A stretch of 37,596 nt of DNA from Variovorax sp. YR752. GTDB taxonomy: Bacteria; Pseudomonadota; Gammaproteobacteria; Burkholderiales; Burkholderiaceae_C. The position numbers and the translations under genes are program-made. Where the stretch lies: positions 1 to 37,596 of the forward strand of contig CAMATD010000018.1 of NCBI GenBank assembly GCA_945860785.1. The letters are read 5' to 3'. Each line of letters opens with the position of its first letter. The first letter of the stretch is position 1. Positions 1-9,153 of this stretch are shown here, in pieces. The notes under the pieces were generated by a model that saw nothing but the letters and a program-made list of their open reading frames with translations, searched no databases and was not told the origin of the DNA.

Positions 1-1432
1 CGTCGATGTGGCTGGCGTCCTTGAAGGTCAGCAGCTTGTAGGCCGGCACGTAGGCCGCCATCGAAGGCGCCTGGATGTTCACCAGGCCGTGGCCGTCGTC
101 GTAGTTGCGGATCGCCGTGTCGTTGAAGTGCATGTGGCCACCGACGTGCACCTGCAGGCCCGTGTCGGCCAGCGCCTTGGTCACGTCCTCGGTGGGTCGG
201 CGCACCATCTGCATCTTGCCCGCGCCGAGCAGCGCGATGATGTCGTCGGAAGCACCGTTGAAGAACTCGCTCATCGGGAAATGGCTGAAGGCCACCACCT
301 GCTTGCCCTGCTTCTTGCCGCGCGCGACCACGTCCTTCAGCCACGCGATCACGTGCGGCTTGTGGGTCAGCATCTTGTTGTAGCCCGCATCGCCGGAGCC
401 GTTGAAGTCGTTGACGCCGGCGCCGGTCGGCACGTAGACGTTCGCATCGATGCCGACGAGCCACAGGCCCTCGACCGGTTCCACGAGATAGCTGGTGTCG
501 GGCACGTTGCGGCAGAAGGTGTAGCCGTCTTTCTTGTAGGTGCCGCCTGCGCCCTGCGCGCAGATCTCGAACTCGCGCTTGCTCCAGACCGCTTGTTCCC
601 TGGCCTGCGCCACCGTGTAGTTCTGGTAGGTGTAGGTGCTGTAGGGCGTTTCGAAATAGCGGTATTCGGCCTTGGGCATGAAGCCGTGCTGGTCGAGCGC
701 CTGGGTGATGCCCGCGTAGCCCAGCTCCTTCACTTCCTCGGTGCAGTACGAGGCGTTGACCTTGCCCCATTCGCCGCTGTAGTTCGCGGCCGCGCAGTCG
801 CCGTTGCCGCCGCGGCTGAAGATGGCTTGCGGGGCGCCGGTGCGGCCGGAGGTGGCGTCGACGCCGAGGTAATCGGTCTTGCCACCCGGACGCTCGATGG
901 GACGGTTCGGGTCGTGGTTGCCGGGTGCGGCGAAGAACTGGATGCCATGCTTGGCGGCGTACTCGTCGAGGATCTTCTGCAGGCCACGCATGTGCACGGG
1001 CTGGCCGTCGTCCGAGAAGTCGCCCGGCAGCGCAATGAGCTTCACGCCGCGCGCCACGGCGTCGTCCAGCGCCGCCATGAACGCGAAGTAGTTTTCGTTG
1101 AACAGGCGCGTGGAGGTCATCTGCGCATGCATCAGGCGGATGGTCGCGTTGCGGCCTGACTTCGGGTTGAAGACGCCAGGGAACGAGCCGTCCTTGAAGT
1201 TGGCGTAGACGTCGTGAAAGTGGATGTCCGGCATGAAGGCGACCTGCACCTCCGGACCCTTCTCGGGCTCGGGCGGCGTGACCGCCACCGGCGCAGGCGC
1301 AGGTGCCGCCGGCGGAATGAAGAAGGCGCCGGGCTTGTCGTCGTTGCCGCCACAAGCCGCAAGCAGCGAGAGGGCAGCCAGGACGGCGAGCGCTGCCGGC
1401 GCACGCGACGTGCGAAGTAGGGAGAAGGTCAT
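1..1432 (-). CDS. Lipoprotein metallophosphoesterase (3' end outside window)
   Basis: The minus-strand frame opens at an ATG at 1432 and runs off the left edge, so the C-terminus is missing. The N-terminus is a lipoprotein signal: a basic start, a leucine/alanine core and the lipobox LLAAC followed by GGND, then a Pro/Ala-rich linker. The calcineurin-like phosphoesterase motifs follow in order: MPDIHFHD (DxH), LPGDFSDDG (GD), APGNHDPN (GNHD) and, near the edge, VGGHMHFND (GHxH). I infer a periplasmic or outer-membrane-anchored metal-dependent phosphohydrolase; the substrate cannot be told. No strong ribosome-binding site is visible before the ATG, but the signal peptide fixes the start. The long plus-strand frame over the same bases is a GC-driven shadow. 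Confidence 0.85.
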   Translation of the reverse strand, partial: MTFSLLRTSRAPAALAVLAALSLLAACGGNDDKPGAFFIPPAAPAPAPVAVTPPEPEKGPEVQVAFMPDIHFHDVYANFKDGSFPGVFNPKSGRNATIRLMHAQMTSTRLFNENYFAFMAALDDAVARGVKLIALPGDFSDDGQPVHMRGLQKILDEYAAKHGIQFFAAPGNHDPNRPIERPGGKTDYLGVDATSGRTGAPQAIFSRGGNGDCAAANYSGEWGKVNASYCTEEVKELGYAGITQALDQHGFMPKAEYRYFETPYSTYTYQNYTVAQAREQAVWSKREFEICAQGAGGTYKKDGYTFCRNVPDTSYLVEPVEGLWLVGIDANVYVPTGAGVNDFNGSGDAGYNKMLTHKPHVIAWLKDVVARGKKQGKQVVAFSHFPMSEFFNGASDDIIALLGAGKMQMVRRPTEDVTKALADTGLQVHVGGHMHFNDTAIRNYDDGHGLVNIQAPSMAAYVPAYKLLTFKDASHID

Positions 1433-1601
1433 AGGGAAAAGGAGTTCGCGAAAGAAATGGCGAGGCGCCTTGCCATCCCTTCCGGGGTGGCCGAACGCGG
1501 GCCGGATCATGCGGGGGTTGTATGACCTCTCCAAGGCAAATGCATGACATCAGAGGCTGACCAACAACTGACCAAAAGCGAGCGAACGCGCCACAAAGCA
1601 A

Positions 1602-1628
1602 ACGGCCCGCGGTGATGCGCGGGCTGTT
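1602..1628 (-). terminator. Candidate rho-independent terminator of the TonB receptor/PepSY operon
   Basis: Read on the minus strand there is a GC-rich hairpin (CCCGCG / CGCGGG with a short loop) followed by GTTTGCTTTG, a weak T-rich tail. It lies about 50 bases after the stop of the last gene of the minus-strand group. Confidence 0.45.
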
Positions 1629-1677
1629 CTGCCAAGTTGTCTGATCTCGCCGCCGAAGATCGGCGACTCCCGTGCCT

Positions 1678-1866
1678 CTAGCGGCCGGGAGACCGGCGCC
1701 AGCCGTACCAGGCGCCCACCGCGACCGGAATGCCCAATGCGACCCAGGCCAGCTTGTCGCCCCATCCGCCGTCACTGAAAAGAGCGGAGATCAACCCGAA
1801 GGTCGTCAACAGGCCCAGCACGATCGGCCAGCCCCACATGCGCCAGAGGGAGTGGTGCTGCTTCAT
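1678..1866 (-). CDS. Small two-helix membrane protein
   Basis: A 62-residue protein with two hydrophobic stretches (about residues 10-30 and 38-55) and a basic C-terminus (WRRSPGR). It lies 35 bases after the PepSY gene in the same direction and ends in TAG just before the candidate terminator, so it is probably the last gene of that operon. I do not recognise a named family. Short membrane proteins often follow PepSY/TonB-receptor genes in Burkholderiales, and a role in siderophore-iron handling is only guilt by association. Confidence 0.6.
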   Translation of the reverse strand: MKQHHSLWRMWGWPIVLGLLTTFGLISALFSDGGWGDKLAWVALGIPVAVGAWYGWRRSPGR

Positions 1867-1901
1867 GCCTGTGCCTTCATGGCCGGTGCGGGATCAGGTT
1901 G

Positions 1902-3068
1902 CTAACCCGAGACGGGCGGCGTGCGCCCCGCAGCCGTCGACGCCGGCACCGCCGCGGGTGTCTTGGGCGCAGGCACGGTGTTGCCGCGCTTGAGCCACAG
2001 GTAGAGCCCGCTGCCCAGCACGATGATGGTCGCGATGTCGAGCAGCGCCCAGAGGATCTGCATCGGCATGCCGCCATAGTCGCCGAAGTGCAGCGGCTGC
2101 GACACGAGCAGGCCCGTGAGGTACCAGGGCATCTTCGGCGCCGCCGTGACTTCCGCAGTCTTGGCATCGACCAGCACCGGCTGCAGCAGCTTCGAGGTGA
2201 AAGGCTCGCTGCCGTGCAGGAAGAAGGTGGTGTGGTGCGGGCTCGAGAACGACGTGCCCGGGAAGGCGATGAAGGACAGCTTCATGCCCGGTGCGCGCTG
2301 CATGGCGACGTCCATCGAGCGTTGCACCGAGGCGCGTTCGGTCACCGCGACGACCGACTCGTCCTTGTAGGGCGCGAGCAGCGTGCTGAGCTGGTCGTAC
2401 TGCCAGTACTTGATGATCAGGTCGGCCCACGTGTTGATCATGCCGGTGGAGCCCACCACGAAGAGCCACACCAGCGTGACGATGCCCAGCAGGTTGTGCA
2501 GGTCGAGCCACTTGAGGCGTGGGCGCTTCTCGCGCCGCACGGTGCCGAAGTCGAGCTTGCGCATGAAAGGCGAGTAGAGCACCACGCCGGAGACGATGGC
2601 CACCAGCAGCAGCAGGCCCATGAAGCCGAGGAAGAGCTTGCCCGCGAGCCCCGCGAAGAGATCGACGTGCAGCTTGAACATCACGTACATGAAGCCCTCG
2701 TCGAACTTCGGCTGCGCCAGCACGACGCCGGTGCGCGCGTCGACCGCCACCGACTTGAAGTCGTCGGTCGGCGCCGGCGTGGGCGTGAGCGTGACAAACC
2801 ACAGGCCGTCATCGTCATCCGGCTGCGAAGCGAACTGCACGATGCGGTCGGGGTGCTTCGCCTTGGCGATATCGAGCACCCGGTCCAAGCTGATGCGCGG
2901 CGTATCGGCGGGCATCTTCGGCGCCTCGACCTCGGTGCCCAGCAGGTGGCCGATCTCGTGATGGAAGATGAGCGGCAGCCCCGTGATGCACAGCAGCATG
3001 AACACGGTGCACACGAGGCTGCTCCACTTGTGCACCCAGGCCCAGGTCTTGATCTTTCGGCTGTTCAT
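1902..3068 (-). CDS. PepSY-associated TM helix protein
   Basis: A 388-residue inner-membrane protein. The first helix (about residues 12-34) begins with WVHKWSSL, the usual start of PepSY_TM proteins; further helices lie near 136-162, 190-215 and at the C-terminus (about 340-365). PepSY-like segments with DxxTG (VDARTGVVLAQ) fall in the periplasmic loop. Members of this family next to TonB-dependent siderophore receptors are thought to act in reduction or release of ferric-siderophore iron. The start is 29 bases after the receptor's stop codon (3097), so the two were likely co-transcribed from the Fur-like site at 5224. The gene is intact although the receptor upstream is broken. It ends in TAG. 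Confidence 0.88.
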   Translation of the reverse strand: MNSRKIKTWAWVHKWSSLVCTVFMLLCITGLPLIFHHEIGHLLGTEVEAPKMPADTPRISLDRVLDIAKAKHPDRIVQFASQPDDDDGLWFVTLTPTPAPTDDFKSVAVDARTGVVLAQPKFDEGFMYVMFKLHVDLFAGLAGKLFLGFMGLLLLVAIVSGVVLYSPFMRKLDFGTVRREKRPRLKWLDLHNLLGIVTLVWLFVVGSTGMINTWADLIIKYWQYDQLSTLLAPYKDESVVAVTERASVQRSMDVAMQRAPGMKLSFIAFPGTSFSSPHHTTFFLHGSEPFTSKLLQPVLVDAKTAEVTAAPKMPWYLTGLLVSQPLHFGDYGGMPMQILWALLDIATIIVLGSGLYLWLKRGNTVPAPKTPAAVPASTAAGRTPPVSG

Positions 3069-3096
3069 GTCGCCGTGGCTGTGATGTTGGGGGATT

Positions 3097-5199
3097 CTAG
3101 AAACGGTAGGTCGCGCTCGCGACGATGTTGCGGCGGGAGCCGTACCAGCAGTCTCCGCGCGAGAGGCAGGTGCTGAAGTACACCTTGTCCGTCACGTTGT
3201 TGATGTTGAGTGCATAGCGCTAGCGCTCGGTATCGTAAGCAAACACGAGGTCGGCCAGCGCAACGTCCGGCACGCGCGGGCCGACACCGCTTTGCATGTC
3301 CCGGAACGAACTCATCAGGCGCACGCCGGCACCGGCCGAGAAGCCGTTCACGCCGCCGATGGAGAACCGGTACTTGGCCCAGACGCTCGCCTGGTGCCTG
3401 GGCAGGCCCTCGATCAGCGCGTCGGCGTCGGTGTAGTTGTAGTGGGCGATCAGGTCGAGGTTCGGGCCGATCGAGCCCTTGGCTTCGAGCTCCACGCCCC
3501 GGGTCTTGGTCTGGCCGAGCTGCGTGAACACCTTCGGCGGCGACTCGACGATCTGGTTCTTTTCGCGCAGGTCGTACACCGCGGCGCTGAACGCCATGGC
3601 ACGCTCCCTGAAGCTCGTACTTCACGCCGACTTCCCATTGCTCGCCGCGCAGCGGCGTGAAGATGCGCCCCTCGCGCGGCGACTGCGGCGTGAACGATTC
3701 GCTGTAGCTCACGTACGGCGACCAGCCCGACGGCGAGGCGTACATCACGCCGAAGCGCTTGGTGGTCGCGCTGCTCTTTTCGTCGTCGCTGCCGACGGCG
3801 CTCGACACCGCCTTGTCGTGGCGCAGGCCCGCGACGAAGATCCAGTTGTCGAGCTTGATCTGGTCCTGCAGGTAGAAGCCGTTCTGGCGTTGACGGGTCT
3901 GCGGCCGCGCCGTGCGCTCAGGCACGTCGACATGGCCGTAGACCGGTGCGTAGACGTCGATGGTGTCGAAGGTCGTTCCGCTCCAGACGTTCTCGCGCTG
4001 GCGCGCGAAGTCCGCGCCCATGAGCAGCGTGTGCTTGAAGGCGCCGGTCTGGAAATGGCCTTCGACGTGGTTGTCGAGCGTCTGGGTGGTGTTGCGCGTC
4101 AGCGAGCTGTCGTAGTAGCGGCCCAGCACGCGCTTGAAGATCGGGTCTGCCGCCCAGCCGCCAGGGTCGCTGAACGAATCGCCGTAGTGGTAGCGGTTGT
4201 CGTTTTCGTTCTTGGCGTAGCGGAAGTTCTGGCGCACGGTCCAGCTGTCGTTGAACTTGTGCTCGAACTGCCAGCCGAAGGTCTTGCGCTCGCTGTCGTA
4301 GTAGTCGGCGCCGGGCTCGCCGATGAAGCGGCTGGTTGGAACGCGGCCGTTCAGGCTCGGCAGCAGCGTGCCCTGCCACGGAAGGAACTGCGAGCTGCTG
4401 CCGCTCTTGTCCTTCTGCCACAGCCCCTGCAGCGTCAGCAAGGTCGCTGCGTTGGGCCGCCAGGTCAGCGACGGCGCGATCACGCTGCGGTCGTCGGGCA
4501 CGTGATCCACCTGGGTGTCCGACTTGCGCTGCAGGGCGATCAGCCGGTACGAGAGCGTGCCGTCGGCATTCAGCGGACCGGTCAGGTCGGCCTAGATCTG
4601 CTTGCGGCCGAAGCTGCCGAACTGCACGCCCACTTCGCGCTGAGCCTCCTGCAGCGGCCGCTTGCTGACCATGTTGACCACACCGGCGGCCGTGCCCGCA
4701 CCGAACAGCATGCCCGACGGGCCGCGCAGCACTTCGAGCCGCTCCAGCGTGTAGGGCTCGGTGCGCGTGGTGCTGGTGTAGTAGCCGTAGGACTGCCGCA
4801 GGCCATCGAGATAGACATCGGGGTAGGCGCCCCGCGCACCCGGACCGAATCGGTCCGCGAGTCGAGGCCATAGGCATCGGAGCGCACACCGGCGGCGTAG
4901 TTGAGCGCGTCCTGCAGGTTGGTCGCGCCCTGGTCGACCATCTGGTCGCGCGTGACCACGGTGACGGACTGCGGCGTTTCGGACAGCGGTGTATCGGTCT
5001 TGGTAGCGGTCACGGCATTTCTGGCGCGATAGCCGATCACCGGCGATTTCGCGGTTTCGGCCTCCGCATTCGCGTCGACCCGTACTTCAGGCAGCGAGCC
5101 TGTCTCGGCGGATTGCGCCGTCGCCTGGTGCTGAACATAAATCGCCATGCATCCCGCCAGCACCGAAGCGGCTTTGCGCCGCGCCAACAACCTCGTCAT
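3097..5199 (-). pseudogene. TonB-dependent siderophore receptor, broken
   Basis: Assembled across frames this is one siderophore receptor of the FhuA/FpvA type, about 700 residues. It starts with MTRLLARRK at 5199 after a purine-rich GGAGCAGGA, then a signal sequence, a plug domain (SVTVVTRDQMVDQGATNLQDAL; VRVRG; LERLEVLRGPSG; GAGTAAGVVN), and beta-barrel strands ending in ATYRF with a terminal aromatic, as expected for outer-membrane proteins. It is interrupted four times: a frameshift near 4830 after VRVRGA, an in-frame TAG near 4594 in KQI-stop-ADLTG, a frameshift near 3600 after VKYELQ, and an in-frame TAG near 3220 in TER-stop-RYALN. As given it cannot make a receptor. Both TAGs are one transition from CAG or TGG. 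Confidence 0.85.
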
Positions 5200-5223
5200 T
5201 CCTGCTCCACTCCACAAACACAA

Positions 5224-5244
5224 TTAAGAACTATTCTCATTATA
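5224..5244. promoter_or_regulatory. Candidate Fur box upstream of the siderophore receptor
   Basis: On the minus strand AATGAGAATAGTTCTTA forms an imperfect palindrome close to the Fur consensus (GATAATGATAATCATTATC). It lies 25-45 bases upstream of the receptor start, where Fur sites normally sit. It is AT-rich against a GC-rich background. Confidence 0.5.
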
Positions 5245-5375
5245 GTAGTCACAAAGTCTCACTTCGTCCAATTCCGCGCTCGACGAAGGGCGTTCCGGCG
5301 CGTGGCGGCGCCATTGGCCAGAGTCAAAGCGGCTACGATGCCGCCCGCACGCCTCTCCGTGCGTAGGCAGGCCCC

Positions 5376-5907
5376 ATGCTCAAGCTCATTGCCTCTTTGT
5401 TTCCCGCGTTGCGCGGCCCGGCCCTGCTGCTGATTGCCTCTGTGCTCGTGGGCTGCGCCGGACAACTACAACCGCTATCGCGTCGACATGCTCAAGCTGG
5501 GCGTGAACCTGTACGAGGTCAGCACCCAGCAACTCAAGCGCAGCGGCCAGTTCCGCGACCTGCTCAAGAAGGCGCGCGGCCGCCTGCACGCCAAGCTGGC
5601 CCTGGTCGACCGCCAGTGGGTGCTGCTCGGCTCCATGAACCTCGACCCGCGCTCCGCCCGGCTGAACACCGAATTCGGCGTGCGCGTACGCAGTTTCGAC
5701 CTGACCCAGGCCCTGCTCTTCGCCTACCAGCTCGACGACATCGAGGGCGTCTACCGGGTGGTTCTCAAGCCGGACGGCCAGAACGTGCAGTGGGTCGGCA
5801 CCGGCGACGTCGACAACGAAGTGCTCGACAGCGAGCCCGACTCGAGCATGCTGACGCGCCTGCAGTTGCTGCTTTTCTCGTGGTTTGTACCTATAGACCA
5901 GTTGTAA
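5376..5907 (+). pseudogene. Phospholipase D / cardiolipin synthase-like (ClsC-type) lipoprotein, internally deleted
   Basis: The ATG at 5376 opens a lipoprotein signal (leucine-rich core, LVGCAG lipobox), and the frame then shifts immediately. From about 5462 another frame encodes the C-terminal half of a PLD-superfamily enzyme: NYNRYRVDMLKLGVNLYEVS, then the HKD motif LHAKLALVDR with GSMNLDPRS, and a hydrophobic end (LLLFSWFVPIDQL). Family members have two HKD motifs and about 500 residues; here the first half is missing between the lipobox and the second half. The product, if any, would lack the first catalytic motif. The natural-looking C-terminus stops at 5907, five bases before the inferred transposon end. 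Confidence 0.8.
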
Positions 5908-5912
5908 GCGAG

Positions 5913-6050
5913 TGTCGTTACTCACCCAACTCGGAACTGAGCTCTCGCAGAAATCAACGACTTAGCGCCGCCTGACTCACGGAGCACTGAATCCCCGTCT
6001 CGTCCAAATCTGAACTTTCGGGCGTCTGTCTCACTTAACTCTGAATCTTT
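5913..6050 (+). repeat. Transposon end with four transposase-binding repeats
   Basis: TGTCGTTACTCA opens the end. Four degenerate direct repeats of 23 bases align without gaps at 5919-5941, 5974-5996, 5997-6019 and 6028-6050, with an approximate consensus GWCTCACYYAACTCTGAAY. Repeats 3 and 4 are the most alike; repeat 1 overlaps the terminal sequence. Spacings between starts are 55, 23 and 31 bases. Multiple irregularly spaced copies of a roughly 20-bp site within 150 bp of a TGT end are typical of TnsB/TniA binding arrays. The repeats are too few and too irregular for CRISPR. Confidence 0.65.
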
Positions 6051-6360
6051 CAGAGCCTGTGGACCTCCTGTCATGCCGCGCCTGCGGTGCGCCGGAACGG
6101 CTGGGTGCAACTGCGGCGCGATTGTTATGAGAACGCCTCGTGTAGTGGCGCCGATGAGCACGCCTCTTAAGGTTGCTCGGAAAACCGCCGCCGCCCATGG
6201 CTCCAACCACCCCGGCCAAGTGCAAGTACAAAAAGCGTGTGTGCGGTCGCGTGGGGGACGCTTAATGAGCGGCCGGGAGCCGACAGGCCAAGGGCATGCG
6301 CAGCGATTGGCCCTTGACCTGCACTCCGAGATCAAGGCCACGGGTCGGCCGGAGAATGCG
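6051..6360. other. Gene-free stretch inside the transposon end
   Basis: About 310 bases between the repeat array and the 3' end of the hydrolase gene. No convincing gene, RNA or further repeat copy was seen. Short frames here show no recognisable protein. Confidence 0.5.
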
Positions 6361-7674
6361 TCAGAAAGTCGACAATGCCGCCTGCCAGAAAGCATGGGCC
6401 ACTTCGGGCTTGGAAATGTCGTTGTGAGCGCCGCTGAGGCCTCCGCCCTCACAGATATACGTGCCAGCATCGACGTTATAGACCGTACCCCGTTCGAAGT
6501 CGTAGATTGAACCGAGCGGCGTCATGTCCAGGTCAATGGCTTTGATTCCAGGCCCCTGCAGTCCGAAGGCTCCCACGCCACCGTAGCGCGGAAGGTCCGT
6601 GGGTGCGTCAAGTACGATCTGGCCGGCCACACCTGCAGCAAGTGGGTACAGGCGACCCACTGCTGTGTCGTGCTGCGACCGGGTAGTGACAATAGGTCCC
6701 TGGACGGCGGAAGAGTCAAGAACGCGCCGGAAGTAGCCGGGTACCCCATTGGCCAAGGCGATCTCGCTGCAGTAGGACCAGAGCGACAACGCACCCTGAA
6801 CAAGAAACAGGCTGGACACTGGCCGGGACAGCATTCGACCGCCCGGCCCGGCCAGTGTGGCGGATGCTGCGATGCAACCGAAGCTATGCCCCATCAGATG
6901 GAATCGGATACTCGCATCTGCCGCTGACAACAAGGCGTTGAGCAACTCGAACATGCCCTCCTCGCCGACTTGTCTCGCCCGGTCTTTCATTCGCCAGAAA
7001 GACAATTGAATCAGCGGCGAAAGCAGTGCATTGGTGAATGAACCGTACGTGGTAGCGTCGGATCTACCGTTGAGAAAGGCGACCTCAGGTTGGAACGGCT
7101 CGCGATCCATGTCGGGCAAGCCGCCAGCTAACAGCACATCGCGTGAGCACTCCTGCTCAAGCTCGACGTACGCTTGGTGAACCTCCTTGGGTAACTGTGG
7201 TGGGTCGGCATCGGTAAGCGCAGCCTCAAAGAGGATGCGAAGCGCGTTCCTTGCACGCGCACTGTCGCTGAGCGTTGCCGCAGCACTGGCGACAAGTTCC
7301 TCAACTTCGATCGCAGTAGTGTCGTAACTCGCGGGCGATGCTGGGTGCGCTTCGTCGCCCCAGGGAAGGCTCGGCCAGTGCAGCCCGACGATCAGCGGAT
7401 TGAAGGTTGGGCAGCGTTCGCGCGCCTGCCTCAGGTCGTCCTTACATCTTGCCATAGCGCCAACCCATTCTTGGAACTGTGCGCGTGCGGCAGGCCAGTC
7501 CCCCTTCCAGTCATGCGTCATTAAGAAGATGTCCGAAATCGATCCCGCACTCAGTGCAGCTATCAGTTCGTCGGCGGGACGCACTCCGTCTGCATCTGGT
7601 CGCGGGCGGCCCTTTTCGTCAAAGCTCACAAGGTGATAGGCAAGGTCGCTACCAGCAATTTTTTCCAGGCTCAT
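6361..7674 (-). CDS. Alpha/beta-hydrolase-fold protein, candidate effector lipase/esterase
   Basis: A 437-residue intact protein and the last gene of the four-gene operon. The nucleophile elbow GHSFG lies at residues 262-266, preceded by a strand (RFHLM) and followed by a helix (CIAASATLA). An early strand with IFLMTHDWKGDW (49-60) resembles the HGW-type oxyanion region of serine hydrolases. Late in the protein GAHNDI supplies a plausible catalytic His. No signal peptide is seen, so it is likely cytoplasmic. Its start lies inside the end of the caspase-like gene (26-base overlap), so the two are probably translationally coupled. Hydrolases of this fold serve as lipid- or ester-cleaving effectors in some defence systems; that role is inferred. 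It could also be a protease-activated zymogen. It ends in TGA. Confidence 0.8.
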   Translation of the reverse strand: MSLEKIAGSDLAYHLVSFDEKGRPRPDADGVRPADELIAALSAGSISDIFLMTHDWKGDWPAARAQFQEWVGAMARCKDDLRQARERCPTFNPLIVGLHWPSLPWGDEAHPASPASYDTTAIEVEELVASAAATLSDSARARNALRILFEAALTDADPPQLPKEVHQAYVELEQECSRDVLLAGGLPDMDREPFQPEVAFLNGRSDATTYGSFTNALLSPLIQLSFWRMKDRARQVGEEGMFELLNALLSAADASIRFHLMGHSFGCIAASATLAGPGGRMLSRPVSSLFLVQGALSLWSYCSEIALANGVPGYFRRVLDSSAVQGPIVTTRSQHDTAVGRLYPLAAGVAGQIVLDAPTDLPRYGGVGAFGLQGPGIKAIDLDMTPLGSIYDFERGTVYNVDAGTYICEGGGLSGAHNDISKPEVAHAFWQAALSTF

Positions 7675-9153
7675 GGTGGAACTCCTTGTGAAGAATCGGC
7701 GGTTTGACTGGCAGACGTACCGCGGGATCGCCTAGGATGACGAAGCTGCGCACGTCGTTGTGCCCGGTCCAAAGCATCGTGATATCAGCGTCGTGCGCGG
7801 CATTGCGCTCGCGCTCGTGGTCGGCATCGATCTCGCCGGCCAGTGCGATCGCGAGGTCGGCAAACTTCAAGCCGAAATCCTGCATGGCGTAGCCCACGGG
7901 CAGCCCCCGCATGAGCGCCTTCGATGCGCTCATGAAGACAGCAGGGTCGGGCCCCGCTTGGGGCCAATTGAACGAATAGCTCCAAGCACGCTCCACGTGC
8001 GCCACGACGGCGAGCGCCGGACCTGCATCAAGGCTCAGGAGACGCTGCGGCAGACGCGAGATGAACGCCTGGGGCGCCAATTCGCCAGGCTTGTCGCCAC
8101 CTCTCGAGTAGTCGTCCCACCGTGGAGTGCCACCCCCCAAAGCACGCGAAATTAAAGGCGATCATGCCAGAGGCACAGGCCTCCGCCGGGAGATCATCCC
8201 CCGAAAAATAAAATTCCGGCGGAATTGCACCGCGATGCCGCAACGGGCCTGGCCAGTCCTGGCAGAGCAGCGCGCCCTGATGGCGTAGCTGCAAAGGATG
8301 ACTGCTCGGAAAGCCCAGGCCGTGGCTTGCTGTGAACAGGAGGTCGGGAGTTGCCGAAAGCTTGAAAGCTTGGAGCAGGCGGCTTTTGGACGCGTCGAGG
8401 CCCGCGGCAAGTTCGACGGTCCAGTCCAGCGCAGCGTCGGCGGCCGCCGCCGAAGCAGCAGCCGTCGCCAGCGGGCGCATCAGTTGCTCCGTGCTCATTT
8501 GAGTTGCGCGATCCCCTGGATTGCTGACCGCAAAAAAGAGAGCTTTTCTTGGCCTTGGCACACAAGGAGCTTCGGATTGGCATACCCCGAGTGCATAGCG
8601 ATGTACTTCAGGGATCGAAATGAAGGGTAGTCGGCCGACTGCATAGTTAAGGCTCAGTTCATACTGGAACCGAAACGGTAATTCTTCCGGGCTTCCCACG
8701 AGGAGCAAATAAAAGGGCACCTTGTCCGGCGCCGCAGCACCAGGACTTTTCCTTCGAGGTGCGCGCGCAAGCCAGGAGCGAGCCGTGTCGTTGGGCTTGT
8801 AGCCGTCTGCTCCCGCGAAGATTTTGAAAAGCAACTGAGCCTGACTACGCCGGAGTTCCAGAAGCGGTTCGAGGGCTTCGAGGAGAGGGGCATGGTCGCA
8901 GGTGCGACGGAAACACAACGGCCCATCCCACAGATGCGAGGTCGGTGCCGACGTAACCCAAACCCAGGCCTAGAGTCGCCTCCTTTGATGTTTTGACGGC
9001 CATCATCCGGAGTTCCATCTCCGTAAGCCCTGGGCCTCGCGCCAACTGCGCCAGCTGCCCGGCCGTAAGCTCCGACGTCAGTGGCAGGCCGTCGACGGCG
9101 TTGATGCCGTTGAAGCTGATGTGCTCGGCAGGGACGTCAGCGTCAGCACTCAT
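7649..9153 (-). pseudogene. Caspase-like cysteine protease (C25/CHAT-type), frameshifted
   Basis: Assembled across three frames this is about 500 residues. The N-terminus starts with MSADADVPAEHISFNG at 9153. A core segment with PFYLLLVGSPEELPF and YAVGRLPF resembles gingipain-like C25 proteins. The clan-CD dyad motifs follow: TASHGLGFP (His) and FNFACFGG (Cys). The C-terminus ends FVILGDPAVRLP..., typical of such proteins. Frameshifts lie near 8930 (LAS to LWDGPLCF) and at 8133-8138. The second is a run of six C (six G on the coding strand) directly after the catalytic Cys codon; five G would restore CFGGGTPRW. The start overlaps the nSTAND stop as ATGA (9150-9153). Likely role: protease activated by the nSTAND partner (inference). 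Confidence 0.75.

Noticed and set aside
8-4873. Long plus-strand open frames over 8-1159, 1899-3176 and 3479-4873.
   Set aside because: They lie opposite well-supported minus-strand genes, give Val/Arg/His-rich sequence without family motifs, and are typical high-GC shadow frames.
5919-6050. CRISPR-like array.
   Set aside because: Only four degenerate repeats with irregular and partly absent spacers, and no cas genes; a transposase-binding array explains it better.
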